A stretch of 64,000 nucleotides of DNA from Adiantum capillus-veneris (GCA_014529385.2 CM043949.1:142919858-142983857), one strand, 5' to 3'; shown: positions 31,641 to 48,665, numbered from the stretch's first letter. Numbers and translations: made by a program. The notes: generated by a model from the sequence alone, not told the origin.

Positions 31641-32406
31641 ACATAAATCTTCTTCTTCTTCTTGTTTTTCTCCCTTTTTTCTTTATTTAGTTATCTTCAT
31701 TGGCACTAAAAAGTTGAGCTAGTGACCTGTCCACATGTTGTGAGGCGATCGTTGCTTAAGCTGGATGGGCCTAGATTCCATACACTGCTGGAGGAGAGAA
31801 TGTAGTTTACACATCCTCCACCTCTGCACATGTTGGGGGGGGGGGGAGGGAGAGAGAGAGAGAGACTCATTAGTCATATACTCGTGAGAAAGAGCAAGGT
31901 CAATGCGCAATAAAGAATATGCATAGAGAATACTTTTTGTGAGTGTTTGAAGTAAAAATGGTTGATGTAACGGTGGTGTGTGTCCCTGTCGCTTAGTCTT
32001 CCTTTGGCCTTGTCTCCCTACAAGGCAAATCCTTCGAGATCCCCTTGAAGCAGTACTCCATCAGCAGTAACACACCATCTTTCTACATCCATTCTGCCAT
32101 GCAATTTGCTAGTGCGCATCATGGACACGTGTGATTGTATCCTTACCCACATTTTGGTGGATGATTGGTAGGTTGCATCATCAGCACGACAAGTCCAATT
32201 GCAAAGGTAGGATGCAGACACATCAGTGGAGGAAGGGCGATCACAATTAGAGCAGAGGTTGAGGCCATCTAAGGGAGGAGGGCCAGGCATGTTGCAAGGG
32301 CCCCTCTCTTACTACCATGGTTACTATCCGCCGCATCCAAATGTGCCGCTACCTCCAAATAGTATATGAGCATGATCTATATGTATGAGCTCTCACTGGC
32401 ACAATT
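31641..32406. other. Spacer with G/GA tract and one weak minus-strand ORF
   Basis: A poly-G followed by GA repeats lies at 31834-31864. A 90-codon minus-strand frame at 32018-32290 has Cys pairs (CSNC, CNWTC) and ordinary-looking composition but no recognised family, so I do not call it a gene. Otherwise nothing identified. Confidence 0.4.
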
Positions 32407-32551
32407 CGATTAATGTTTCCAAATTCTACTTGGAAAGGTCTGGTGAGAAGGAGCTCTCATTGGCGCATTCCAGCTAGCATTTCCAAATGCTTCTTGGAAA
32501 GGTCTACCCCATTGTCCTATTCAAACTAGCATTTCCAAATGCTACTTGGAA
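32407..32551 (+). repeat. Imperfect repeats with AGCATTT-CC-AAATGCT inverted cores
   Basis: Three neighbouring units (about 32411, 32472 and 32523) each carry a core reading AGCATTTCCAAATGCT or a close variant, flanked by TTC... and ...TTGGAA so that the inverted symmetry extends outward. Units are 50-63 bp apart. Similar palindromes recur at 33357-33465. Confidence 0.65.
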
Positions 32552-33356
32552 GATGCTGGTGAGAAGCAGCTAACATTTGGAAGGGATAGGTGATAACTTT
32601 TACAGAAAGTGCAAAAACATTCCTCAAGCTTCTTTGCTCATTGCTACCTGCTAGCGTCAGGGGGCCTACTCAATATGCATCTAGATTCTACCAACTTAAA
32701 GCATGGGGTTACCTGAGCACCATATTAGCTACAAAGTGGAGCCCTCTTATTTTGGGTTGCAACACAAACAAAACTCCATAGTGCCTCCTATATCCTTAGT
32801 TCTACTACACTAGATGGTGAAGAAGGCCCTCCTCATTTGTAGAGGGTGGTTTGATTTATCATTTGGTTGCCATCAAGACCTCCAATGAGCATGAGATTCC
32901 CTCTACACTCTCAATCTACAAATTGAACTACACACAAATGCATAATTTTTTTCCATCAAAATATGGGCCCTTTGAACATGCATTTGAATCACAACATCTG
33001 GCTTGGTTGGGGATGGAGGGTGTCGTGGATAGAACACATTGCCCCTTCAATGGCTCAGGTTAGCATACTCCACAAGGCCACATCCAGGTTGAAAAACACA
33101 TTTTTCATAGTTGGGCCAGGCCTACTTTATTGTTGATATAATGCTCTACAGCGATAGGAATCCTAATAGTCATCATCCAAAGCTACAAAAAAATACGCAC
33201 GATTTTCCAGTGCCAACCATTCAACAAAAATGAAGCAAGTGTGCCCTCTAGATAGACACTATGTCACTGGCGGATAATTGCACCTCGGTAGTAGTAACCA
33301 GGTTTCTTACATTGGACCCAGGGACCTATCGACCAGGGCCCTCACTGGGCATTTCT

Positions 33357-33465
33357 AACTTGCATTTTGAAATGCAAGTTGAAAAGGCATCATGAATGGT
33401 AACCATGGTCCAATAAACAATAGTACTAAGTCAACCATTCCAGCTTGCGTATCGAAATGCAAGCT
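33357..33465 (+). repeat. Two 24-bp palindromes, third sequence type
   Basis: 33357-33380: AACTTGCATTT and AAATGCAAGTT arms (11 bp each) around a 2-bp spacer. 33442-33465: AGCTTGCGTAT and AAATGCAAGCT, two mismatches. Start-to-start distance is 85 bp. Same total length (24 bp, 11+2+11) as the site at 53109 but a different sequence. Confidence 0.75.
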
Positions 33466-33662
33466 AGAAAGGCCAGGTGAGCAAATCATTTTCCAAACCC
33501 CAAAAGTTGTAGCATTCTTGAACTTTGACTATTGTTTCTCACCATCACTAATACCTCGTCCTCATTTTTGGTTGCATAAGTCCTTAGTAAAGCATTGAAA
33601 TCTTGAGAGAAATCATGGACCATTGGGTGAAGATGTTTTCGCAGTGTGACAAGTCAATGAAG

Positions 33663-33663
<1 letters not shown>

Positions 33664-33739
<76 letters not shown>
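33664..33739 (+). repeat. (CA)n microsatellite, 76 bp
   Basis: Uninterrupted CA dinucleotides. ORFs overlapping it are artefacts of the repeat. Confidence 0.97.

Positions 33740-38060
<4,321 letters not shown>

Positions 38061-38094
<34 letters not shown>
38061..38094 (+). repeat. Poly-G tract, 34 bp
   Basis: Uninterrupted G. Tracts of this length can form quadruplexes and are prone to sequencing error. Confidence 0.95.
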
Positions 38095-38095
<1 letters not shown>

Positions 38096-38397
38096 TGTTA
38101 CTATAGCATGCGAGTTTGCTTTTTATTGGGAATTTTTAAAAAACCAAAATAATTTAAAGGATCATGATTACATCGTGGAAACAAATCCATAATTATCTTA
38201 ATAAAAAGGGGTTGCCAAGCCTGTGTTAATCATAGTATATTTTTGCTTTGTTTTCAAGCAACATAACTCAATAAATAGCACTACAATAGATGCAAAAATA
38301 CAAATCTTGTAGATATCACATGTAAGAAGCATTGACAGATAGACTATGTGAAGGGCACTATTGAAAAATAATTGCAATGAAATAATTTATAATGAGA

Positions 38398-38633
38398 TTT
38401 GCTTTCCAAACCATGTTCATATGCACTCCTTTTGGATCCATATATTCTTTTTAATGGTAATGATCAAATTAGAAAGGCAAAGTCTTTCTCTAGGTCCTAA
38501 AAGGATCAATGGATTATTTCCCAAACCACATTCATATGCACTCCTTTTGGATCCATATATACTTTTCGATAGTAATGATCAAATTAGAAAGGCATCCTTT
38601 CTCTAGGTCCTAAAAGAGGATCAATTGATTACT
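38398..38633 (+). repeat. Tandem duplication, about 118 bp per unit
   Basis: Units from about 38398 and 38515 share CATATGCACTCCTTTTGGAT, ATGATCAAATTAGAAAGGCA and TCTCTAGGTCCTAAAAG with small differences. Confidence 0.85.
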
Positions 38634-39060
38634 ATTAATATGATGCCTCCCTAAGACAATGGTGTCAAATGTGCTTGATCTCCTTCTTGAAATGAATACC
38701 CATATGTGAGATTGGATAATGGGTACAAATAAACGTAGAAAACAATAAAGGGATCCAATTTTTGTAAGGGTTGTGAGTTCTCATCGTTGTGTTTACCACT
38801 CTATATATGTCATTTGAATTAATTGAGTAGTTTTATTAAGGGTATGGAACATTAAGACAAGTTTCCATGCCATGTATGGGTTGTACTTGTTGTTCAGAAG
38901 AGTGAGAGTTCATATTTGTGCGTTTTGATATAAAAACTTCTGATATAGATGAATATTTAAACATTGCAAAAAGTTCCATACGCACTTCCTCTTGCAGTTA
39001 AATGCACTCACTCCCTCCTCTCAATTTTTGGGGGCCTATCTTTGAAGTCAATAATGTCCT

Positions 39061-39345
39061 TCACAAAGTAGTTCGTTACAATTAAGCTTGGTTTAATACA
39101 CTGACAAACTACTGCATGGCATGAAGAACATAGAGTGAACTTTCATTGTATAGAAAAGAAGCTCAGTTTTGAATGACACAATAGAGACATCATTCAAAAT
39201 TCCTTCACATAGTATCTCCTAACAATGTACAGCTTGTTTAATATGCTCACAATCTAGTGTGTAGCATGAAAAACATAAATTGAACTTCCATAGTATACAA
39301 GAAGATTTTCATTTGTGAATGACACAATAGAGGCATCACTTAGGT
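39061..39345 (+). repeat. Diverged tandem duplication, about 143 bp per unit
   Basis: Two units (about 39061 and 39204) share CTTCACA-AGT, GTTTAATA, GGCATGAAGAACATA/GCATGAAAAACATA and TGAATGACACAATAGAG; older than the 38.4-kb duplication. Confidence 0.7.
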
Positions 39346-40474
39346 TACTACAAGTTTTTTGGTGCAAGGTGTTCTCTTTCTGAGTTCGTAGATGCATAAG
39401 AAGATTCTAATTGCTTTGAATCTTACTATTTAGCTCTTGCTTGATGGAAAGGTAGCATCTTGATCTTGTAAATACTAATTTAACAAAGTATATCACACAA
39501 GTTTCTTGAGAAGCACTTAGACAATGGTTTGTGGCATTTGATTTGCTACTCATAATCACTAGCTAGTGACAATCCTCTGTATGTATTAGAGTTTACGTTA
39601 AAATGGTTTACAATGGGAATATTAATAGAGAGTAGATTAGTGTTGTTGTCTTGAATCAAAGTTTATTGGTGTATAAAAATTAATGTGACTCAATTCTATT
39701 TTAGCTATCACAAGAATTTCTTTACTAAAAGATTTTCTATTGCGAATAACATACCATAAAAATGCAACCACTTATACATAGATTTGACCCAAAGCTCTAA
39801 AATGGATTCTACGAAAACTAGCACCACAACAAAGAAAGCTCTAATTTATCTTTAGAAGCTCTAAATTAGAAGCTTGAAAAAAATAGGCACTCGTGTATGA
39901 TGTATTAAGGAAAAAATCTTTAGGCATAAAATCTAGAACACTCATTGATTGCATATGCAAGACTAGAGTGCTCCAACTTTTGATAAACCTGTTATTATGC
40001 TCAAGGCAATTTCAAAGATTTTAATTGAATTGAATGCATCAAGTTTGTCAATTGCAAGGTCATCACCTGAGTGAACAAGCCCTTTCATTCCTTTAATTGA
40101 TTTCTTAGAGATGAAGACATTTACAAAGAATGAAGAAAGAATAATAATTGATTTGTAGATCAAGAGAGGTTGAGTCCAGGTTCCTTACAAAGTAAGAATG
40201 GTACTTAGGAGCACTAGTGATATCACCAATTTAAAGTTGTTTTCCTCTTTTGATTTACTGTAACCCTCTCTTGTTTTGATTGATATAAAGTATTTGCATA
40301 GTGAAGAGAAAAATGCAATATTACAAGTTCCATTTACTAAATTGAGGAAAAAAGAAATTATATGATAATAGGCATATATTCTACACTTTAGATATTGTTC
40401 TACAATTTTCATCAATTTTTTGATAGGTATGTCATTGCATTGAAATTAAATTGCTTATGTTTTCTTTTGAGAAA

Positions 40475-40612
40475 TTCTTTGGAGCACGCGTCACAAAGAC
40501 CACTTAGTACTTGTGTAATAGACATGGTAAGTTCCCACAAAACATTCTTTGGAGCACACATAACGAATACCAAAACTTGGTGCTTGTGTAAGAGTCAAGA
40601 TGACTTCCCATG
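40475..40612 (+). repeat. Diverged 69-bp tandem duplication
   Basis: ATTCTTTGGAGCAC begins both units (40475 and 40544), followed by similar ACTTGTGTAA and TTCCCA blocks. Confidence 0.6.
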
Positions 40613-40689
40613 AATGGAGGAGTGATGTGTGTATTAGATATTCAACCCATGCTAATAATCCTAATCTCAACAGACCAACCAAGTGAAGC

Positions 40690-42440
40690 TAGCAGAGGAG
40701 AAGACAAAGAGTGAAAGCTAGAGAGAGAGTGGATGAGTTAGTTAGAGGGAGGGTAAGCTCGTGGGGTGGGTTCACCCGGAGCAAAAAAAGAAAAAGAAGA
40801 TTTTTATTTTTTATTTTTTTCTTATGGCGACAGAAACTATCCCAAGAGACCGTAAAACCAGACAAAGAATTTCATGCGCCGCAAGGCACACTCGAGATCA
40901 ACCGGCCGGGGTGCTCGTCGAAGAAACTTTTTTTAATTTTTTAATTTTTTAATGCCCGAAAAAGCCAATTTTAGTCCGAATTAGCCGAAAACTCCAAACA
41001 TCGCTAGAAAATCTCAAAATTTGCGAGAAAAGTCCAAAAAATTCCCAAAAAATTCTAGGAATTTTAGAAAATCACCGATATTCACAATCGAACATTTCCG
41101 ATACGCAAAAGCACACCGAAAATAGCAGATTTTACCAAAAATGTGATTTACAAACAAACATCAACCTGACTCCCAGAAATAGCAAAACGCTCAAAACTCA
41201 ACCATGGAGGGCACAAATGCGAACAAAATGATGCCGTAAATACGCACACGCAAAATAGCTCGTGAAGATCGCAAAATCAATTTTTTATGGAATTAACTAA
41301 AAATTAATGCAAAAATTAGCAAAAATTATCCAAAAAATACCCAAAACATTTCTACAAATTCTCCACACATTGGAAAATGGTGCAGCCAAATAAATTGCCA
41401 AAATCACATCAATTCAATTGCCAACAATTCTATCAATAAATTCAAGAGTAGGCAATTAAACCAGCAAAATTACCGACAAAAATAGGTCAAAAATTGACGC
41501 AATTAGATTGTGTAAATCCCTGTTTTGAGCACAACAACGTAGAAATTAATCATCACACACATCATTTATGTAATCAAAACATTGAATTAACCATGCAAAT
41601 TAAACACTTTTTTAGGCACACACACATTAAAAAATTGGCAGGTTTTACCAATCTTTAGGTGCGCACACAAAAGGGTTAAACTTGTCGGATTTGCAATGTG
41701 ACTTCACAAATCATTAGTTGGGCATGAGTACAACACACATCAATCATCACAATTGAAAAATCATAACGTGCACATTGATTTCTAGGTGCTCAAACATGGG
41801 CAAAATAGTGCACACACTTAAAATTAGCATACACACACTCAATTAGAATGCACACACACTTGATTTTAGTGCACACACACTTGAAATTGACCATCCAATC
41901 ATGCAGTTAACTCAATTAGGCACCCAATTAGCAACACACATTCACTAATTAGCAATAGAAACTTATCAAATTCTTGCGCCACCAATTCTTAAAAATTTCG
42001 GCATTACGACGGCGTGAAAATGAAGAATCATAAAATTTTCAATCCCTAACATCAACATTGCATTGCATCAACATAGCATAGCATTACATTGCATTTGCAT
42101 CTTGGTGGGATATCTACACAATTCTACACATCTCTAGATTCTCGGGAGGTTGAGAATACCACCTTAATTACCTTTTTGCTGAAGATCAATTGAATGGTCG
42201 AATGCTCCAATCCTTCATAGCACATTAGTAAGTTAGCCAAAACTAGTCAAATTAGCAAGGGCTTAGTGACAAATTAGAATGTGTAAACACACAATTAGCA
42301 AGATACGGTGACACAATAGGGAATTATGAATACAATGCTTCATGTACACACATTCAAAATCCACAAAAACATAAACACACAAGTGAAATTAGTGAGGGAA
42401 CGCATTCGTTTATGCCACAATTACACTAGTGTAGGCCATC
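40690..42440 (-). other. AT-rich leader-like region of an LTR element
   Basis: No ORF of note. It lies downstream (minus strand) of the primer-site-like sequence at 42441-42458 and is full of short A/T-rich and ACACACA words, as in long retroelement leaders. The pol of this element is not found further left, so it may be truncated. Confidence 0.45.
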
Positions 42441-42458
42441 ATCCCCGGAAACGGCGCA
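42441..42458 (-). promoter_or_regulatory. Primer-binding-site-like sequence (tRNA-Asp-like)
   Basis: The minus strand reads TGCGCCGTTTCCGGGGAT, close to TGGCGCCGTTGCCGGGG expected for plant tRNA-Asp, three bases after an LTR-like end (...CCCCAACA). Implies a minus-oriented Gypsy element with its 5' LTR to the right. Confidence 0.6.
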
Positions 42459-42461
42459 AAA

Positions 42462-43310
42462 TGTTGGGGGTCCCATCGTTGCAATAGCTCCAATGACCAA
42501 CAAAATTATCAATGCGGAAGGATGAGTACCCGGCTAGGGCATGGAAACACTCACATGGTTAGTGAGCTAATCGTGGCACAAATGGTTAACTCTACGAGGT
42601 GAGCTTCTCGGCCTATGGAGGAGTGAAGCAGCAATGAATGGCAGTTCCAAGATGTAAAGAATAGGTTAGTTATTGTGCCTAGGTTGCAGATTCAATAAGT
42701 GGTGAGCCCTAAGTGCCTTGGGCACCCGGACATTGCATATTTTTAACCTAGGTATATAAGGCAGTGTGTAAAATAAATTAGGGTTCTCAAGTCATTTGTT
42801 GAGAGCACTCTTTGGTGAGATCTCTTGAGGTGTGTGGCTATGGAGTCCTTGATCTTCTCCTTGCTCATGAGACTTGATTAACACTAATCAATGATTCATT
42901 CTCTCTCACTGTGTCTCTCTCTTACTTCTTATGATTTTCTATGATGCTTAGATTAACTAGAGCTTAACTAATTAGTGGTTAATTCCTCTCTAATCTTATG
43001 CGATTGTCCTCTTTTTCTTGTGTGTGCATGTAGGTTCAATTGGAGTGTGGTGCTCGATAGATCTACGTGTGTGCGCTTGCGATTAGTGTGTTGCAGGATA
43101 GGATTAGTGTTGTGTGCGTCTTGCAATCGTGGTGTGTGTGATTGGGTTGATTAGAGGTGAAGAGAAGTGGATATGGAGATTCCCCTTCATTGCGGCTTTG
43201 CTTCACCTTGAGCCCATAACACATTAAAATATTACAATGGCTTGAAATAAATCGGGAATTTACAATACGTGACCATTTTGGGAAAACGTGAAAAATATGT
43301 AACTCCAATC
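42462..43310 (-). repeat. Probable LTR adjoining the primer site (right end not determined)
   Basis: The left boundary is set by TGTTGGGGG at 42462 (minus-strand end ...CCCCCAACA). There is no second copy in the window, so the right boundary is a guess. A TATATAAGG word occurs at about 42755 on the plus strand and a TTATATAC on the minus strand, so promoter position does not settle orientation. Confidence 0.4.
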
Positions 43311-43439
43311 TTTACTGCTTCTTTGCATTCATCCTCGATGTGCATTCGTACATCTTTGGTCTTTAGCAGCTTTTGTTAACTGACGTTGACTCAGTTAACA
43401 AGAATTCTTTTATTCATTTTTCTCTTCAGACAGATGACA

Positions 43440-44750
43440 AGGTCATGTAGGAGCAAAGAATTTTGGGATAGTTGTGTACTAGATACATTGTTGCACCCAG
43501 CAGTTATGGACCTACATGGTAGGGTTTTGTTTGGCACATGCTGTTAGTCACAAGGATGCAACATGGTCTAGGGACTCATGGAGTTCGGTTTAACCAGTGT
43601 AGAGTAAGAATTATGAGGGTCCCTCTCACTCATGTTGTTGAGTGTTTACAATTACCTCCACACGCAAGTACATCTCATACTTGATGCTTGATGGATGTCC
43701 TATTTCTTGACATCATTATGTGAGACATATTCCATATGTGAATAATATAAGTCAAAAGATTGACATTGGTGTTTGTTATATTTATGTGTCACAACAAAGT
43801 CTAGGTGCTCGTTAGATCCATTTATTAGACCATTTTAAGCACGTTGTATCATAAATAATTTAAGTGGTAAAAAAATGTCGGATACCAAAAAAGGCTTGTT
43901 ACGGTTACAAGTATGGTTAAACAGCGCTAAAGGATGGTTTTGCACATGTAGCAAAGGTATGTATTCCCAAAAAAGGCTTGTTACGGTGACAAGTATGGCT
44001 AAACAATGTTAAAGGATGGTTTTTTACACATGTAGCAAAGCTATGTATTCTTAATGAAAATGTTTCATTGTTTGTACTTAAATGTGATTTATGTTTAACA
44101 TTTTATTATGGTTCAAACATTTTAGCAAGGAAATTGAATGATTGTAGTGGGTGGAAGTATTCGGTTTCTTTCATAGAGCTATGTACCCTCTTGTTCCATG
44201 TTTGCTATGTGCATAATATATGCCATAAGCATTGGCAACTATAGTCATAAAACTATAGGCTCGGATCTTTTTTTTTTAAATGCATGCACAATAGGTTTCA
44301 TGGACCCTAGTGTTTAGCAAAGGCTGATTTGAGTGACATGCAAAATAATTAAATTGATAGCCTATGAAATATTTTGCACTATATGTGTTGTACGGCCCTA
44401 GTGTTTAGATTTGGATCAGTATATGTGTTGTATGGCCCTAGTGTTTAGATTTGGAGCAATATGCAAATTCATGAAATTACTAGCTTATAAAGTATTTTTC
44501 ACTTTATGTGTAGTACATGTATGACATTAATTTTGGGTCTACCAATCACCATCAGAGGTCATGGCTAGCTTATAAAGCATTTTATACTTTATGTGTAGTA
44601 CCTATATGAGATCAATTGTGGGTCTATCAATCATCATTACAGGTCATGGCTCAATCTGGGTGCTTGTAGATAAGTTTACTGAACTTTGTTAACTTTGCTC
44701 AATCCACTATTCCAATCTCTAAAGTTAACCAAGTTGGTCATTCATAACAT
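43440..44750 (+). repeat. Dispersed repeat copy 1 (inverted partner at 60600-61650)
   Basis: Several blocks match the reverse complement of 60600-61650: AACATGGTCTAGGGACTCA, GGAGTTCGGTTTA, GAGGGTCCCTCTCA, TTATTATGGTTCA, ATGCATGCACA and CCTAGTGTTTAGCAAAGGCT. No coding sequence. It contains local duplications: about 84 bp (43886/43970), about 50 bp (44394/44431) and about 100 bp (44461/44566). Probably a non-coding part or LTR of an element; class unknown. Confidence 0.7.
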
Positions 44751-45215
44751 TGGAATTGTAATCCTAGTTTACTGGCCATTTTTAGAGGATTGCTTGTAAA
44801 TGGTTGGGAAACACACCTCAATATTGCTAGTCATCTAGAAGGTAGATAGGCAGTTACAAGTGTTAATCTCATCCTAGAGGATATGCTATGGGCGTACGTT
44901 AGGAAGAATAAATCCAATTGGAAGCGTTACCTCTCCAGTTTGGAGTTGCTTACCATGATGCAAAGCATGTTGTCAGAGTCTGAGTACCACACACTACTAG
45001 AGTGCTCAACGTTTGGTCACATCCGAACTTGCTTCTCTCACATGTTTAGCCATGACTTAGACACACTTTCCTTTCCCAGCCACAGTGTGGGCTCTCCATT
45101 GCGACTCTCATCACCACAATTTTGGATCATCGAGAGTCACTCATCAACCATACACATACTACATCACATGTAACTTTGGTCCCATAGGTCATATTTGACC
45201 TCTGAGGACGATAAT

Positions 45216-45220
<5 letters not shown>

Positions 45221-45273
<53 letters not shown>
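45221..45273 (+). repeat. (CT)n microsatellite, 53 bp
   Basis: Perfect CT repeat. A (GA)n tract follows at about 45407-45440, making a potential long hairpin with this one. Confidence 0.95.
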
Positions 45274-45279
<6 letters not shown>

Positions 45280-45777
45280 ACGGACGTCTCTCTCGACGTA
45301 TCTCTTGCACAACACAACGGGTGAGCGCTAGGGCTCCAAGACAGTATGCGCAGCAAAAGAGAAGACAAAGAAGGAGAGGGAGAGAGCCATATGGAGAGGG
45401 TGACATAGAGAGAGAGAGAGAGAGAGAGATAAAGAGAGAGGACCCTCATACCTTGAGTATGTTGAACACGGTAGCAAGAGTACCGAGCTTAAGTATGTTG
45501 AACATGGTAGCAAGAGTATTGAGGTTGCGTTAAAAAACAATTATCACACCTATTTATATGGGCTGCTCTACCACCATTCAACTTTCTCTCTCAAGGCCTT
45601 GACATTGGCTTGGGGCGAGCGCTAGTGCTCACCCGGATAGACAAGAGAGGCCGTACATTATTGATTTATTACTTGCAAGGGCTTGGGGCAAGTGCTAGCG
45701 CTCACCCAGCTTTACACGAGAGAGAGCGAGCGGTAGAGACATAGAAGAGATAGAGCGAGAGAGATAGAGAGCGCTCA

Positions 45778-45839
45778 CTTGTAACTATGATATGGCTATG
45801 GACTTGAGAGGGAGAGAGCGAGGGGGATAGATAGAGGTT

Positions 45840-45873
<34 letters not shown>

Positions 45874-45933
45874 AATGTAACTATGATATGGCTATGGACT
45901 TGAGAGGGAGAGAGCGAGGGGGATAGATAGAGG

Positions 45934-45973
<40 letters not shown>
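45778..45973 (+). repeat. Tandem duplication ending in (GA)n, about 100 bp per unit
   Basis: TGTAACTATGATATGGCTAT and the following GGACTTGAGAGGGAGAGAG block occur twice (about 45780 and 45876), each ending in a long GA tract. Further GA-rich degenerate sequence continues to about 46600. Confidence 0.85.
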
Positions 45974-45976
<3 letters not shown>

Positions 45977-46529
45977 TTTTAGGAGAGAGTGAGAACGATA
46001 TGGAGATAGAGAGAAGGGGGTAGAGGGTGAGAGCTAAAGAGATGGAAAGTCAATGAGACTCCTCACCAGTGCCCCAACATCCTGTCTCGCAGCGTAGAGA
46101 ATGGGAGCTAAGACGAATGGAGGCAATTGTGTGGATCGCACTCAATGGGGTGGCAAGGTTTAGCAACACTGCAAAGCAAATTAGTATAATAGAGATAGAG
46201 ATAGGAATAGATGAAAGGTGAGAGAGAGAGAAATAAGATAAATATTAAAATAGAGAAGAGTAAGTGATAGAGTGTGTGGGAGAGGGAGAGAGTAATAAAA
46301 AGGGGGTTCATTAGAGATAGAATATAGCTAAGAGAAAGATTAAAATGGTGAGTTAGAGAGATAGAAAAGTGATAGGTGGAGAGTGAATTTGCAAGATAGG
46401 ATAGAAAATACATAAGAGATGAACATTGAAATAAATATAAAAGATGGAGAGATAGATATAATGAGAAGAAGGGTTAGATATAGAGAGAGAAAAAGGGTAA
46501 TAGAGAAGAAGGGTAATATATATATATAG

Positions 46530-46563
<34 letters not shown>

Positions 46564-46821
46564 GGAGGGAGGGAGAATTATAAATATGGAAGAAAGTTAA
46601 TAGATAAAATTAGAGAGAAGGTATGTAAGCAACTAATTGCGGATACTTATCTTCATGATTTTTTTGCACTAATGGAGTGCCATAGGTAGAGCTTTATATT
46701 ATTGGATTTGAGTGTGTCGTTTGCCTATAAATATACGATAGGTTGTAAGCTAAAATAAATCTTGATATCTAGCTCCATCTACTAGATTTGTTGAGCAATA
46801 GATTCATCTTCATCATGCAAG

Positions 46822-47148
46822 GTGACTTTATTCTTAAATACTACTAGGGTTGTCCCTGTGCTGCTTGAATGCCCAACAAGATTTTCCACGGTGAACCATA
46901 AGGATTACAGTGGCAGTGGTGACAGCGAGTTCTTTGCAATCATTTCCACTCCTGATGGCGATATCCTGAAAGATGGTGCGACAGTAAGTCATCTATGTCA
47001 ATTCGTTTTGGATTCAACATTACCTACAAGGTTTTTGTTGGTCGCCAACAAGAGCATGGAAATGGCTTCGAAGTCTAAAGTGGCTATAGTTGAGTTGTCA
47101 TGGATAGCTCCATTGAGGAACATGAAGGTATTGTGGTTGGGAATTTAA
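46822..47148 (+). CDS. Unassigned ORF, 108 codons
   Basis: The frame has ordinary protein-like composition (LLECPTRFSTVNHKDYSGSG, FFAIISTPDGDILKDGATV, FLLVANKSMEMASKSKVAI) and no low-complexity bias, unlike its surroundings. No family recognised. It may be an exon fragment of a captured or decayed gene, or chance. Confidence 0.25.
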   Translation: MTLFLNTTRVVPVLLECPTRFSTVNHKDYSGSGDSEFFAIISTPDGDILKDGATVSHLCQFVLDSTLPTRFLLVANKSMEMASKSKVAIVELSWIAPLRNMKVLWLGI

Positions 47149-47640
47149 CCAGCATGGTGTGCTTTATGGGTTGTGGGTGATATACGCTGGGTAAAAATTG
47201 TGTCATGTTTGATGGATGCCATGGTTTAATAGAGGGCTTGTAGTAGCTGACAAATGAGGAAATGCTATGTGTGATGAATTGTCAAATTGCAACATAGACA
47301 TTAATTTTAATTAAATTGATTTCCTCGGATTCCATGGTGCACATACAAATTTGATAGAAGCTAAATAAAAATGTGGTGTACCATTTGGAAAATGTAGTGG
47401 TCTAATATGGTCGCATGTGTCTACTTGACATCCCACTATGTAGGGATCTTAATTTACTTCGAAGAACATGCTGGTTTTATATTTCTAATAACAAAACATC
47501 TCCCTCCCAAAAGCTCTCTCTTGCCACATTGTGGAGAGCTTTTTCATTGTTTGCACTGTCGTAGTAGAAGTTTTGGAAAAAGCTTCCTCAAAAGCTCCCT
47601 CCAAAAGCTCTCTCCATTCCCATCCGCGGAGAGAGAGAGA

Positions 47641-47643
47641 GGG

Positions 47644-47682
<39 letters not shown>
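47641..47682 (+). repeat. Poly-G tract, 42 bp with one A, preceded by GA repeats
   Basis: GAGAGAGAGAG then G-run. Overlapping glycine- or proline-rich ORFs are artefacts. Confidence 0.95.
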
Positions 47683-47683
<1 letters not shown>

Positions 47684-48123
47684 GATGCCCTGTGTTTGGA
47701 CAGAGACATATGATTTGTTTTGCTATCACGGCCATGACGATGCCGTGTGTCAGAGCCAAGGGGGTAGAGACACAAAGTTTGTTTTGCGTGGTTGCACGGG
47801 TTCCTTGCGATGGTGCTTGCCGATTAGGAAGATACGAAGAGCCTTGGCAAGGGTCTGAGGGTGTGGTTGAGAGCCATGGCCAAGTCCAAGGGTGCGAAGG
47901 TGATGGCGAAGCTCTCTGCGGACGAGCCAGAAAGGAGTTTCTTCTTTCCCTTTAGGATTCAAATCGAAGAAATGAATGGGTTTTTGGGGTTCTGGCACAC
48001 ACTGCCTTGTAATCGCCCTCAGCTATACAACAGAGGTGTGCAAGCCATCCGCTAAAGATGAAGGTCAGGCAATGTGTAGGCCGGAGGATCTTGTGGCCAC
48101 TGGAGTTGTAGGAACCAACGGGC

Positions 48124-48141
48124 GGGGGGGGGGGGGGGGGG

Positions 48142-48213
<72 letters not shown>
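48124..48213 (+). repeat. Compound (G)n(GA)n tract, about 90 bp
   Basis: Twenty-one G then about 35 GA dinucleotides. Confidence 0.95.
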
Positions 48214-48218
<5 letters not shown>

Positions 48219-48665
48219 GAGGTGGACAAGCAAACCAAGTCAGGCTGGGCGAGGTTGCCATCAATGTGCATAATAGGGCTTGCACAGAGGGGGGGGTTGT
48301 GAATGGGCGATGGGGGTTTGGAGAGAGTGGGAATTGGGGCAAAATCTTGGGGCTTTGCATTCTAGAATGTGCGAGAGGAATCTCCCATTGTAATTAATTA
48401 ATGAAGTGCAACATAGACCGAGTATGTGGCTACAATGTGAAGTCGACCATGTCTTTATATGGACACCGAAGGTCTTTTGACTTTCCACCTTCACTTGCTT
48501 GAATTTCCACCTTCATCTGTTTTTTCATTTCCTAAACTCACCCTTTGCTTACGCACTTAATATGTTTTGAAAGAACTTTTTTATTTTTTTGACATTGGGG
48601 AGACCTAATTTCTTTGACAAGTTTTAATCATTTTGCCCTCCAAGTCTCCATCTATTCACACAAGT

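Noticed and set aside
32018-32290. Cys-pair zinc-finger gene on the minus strand
   Set aside because: Only 90 codons; the cysteine spacing fits no family I recognise and there is no supporting context.
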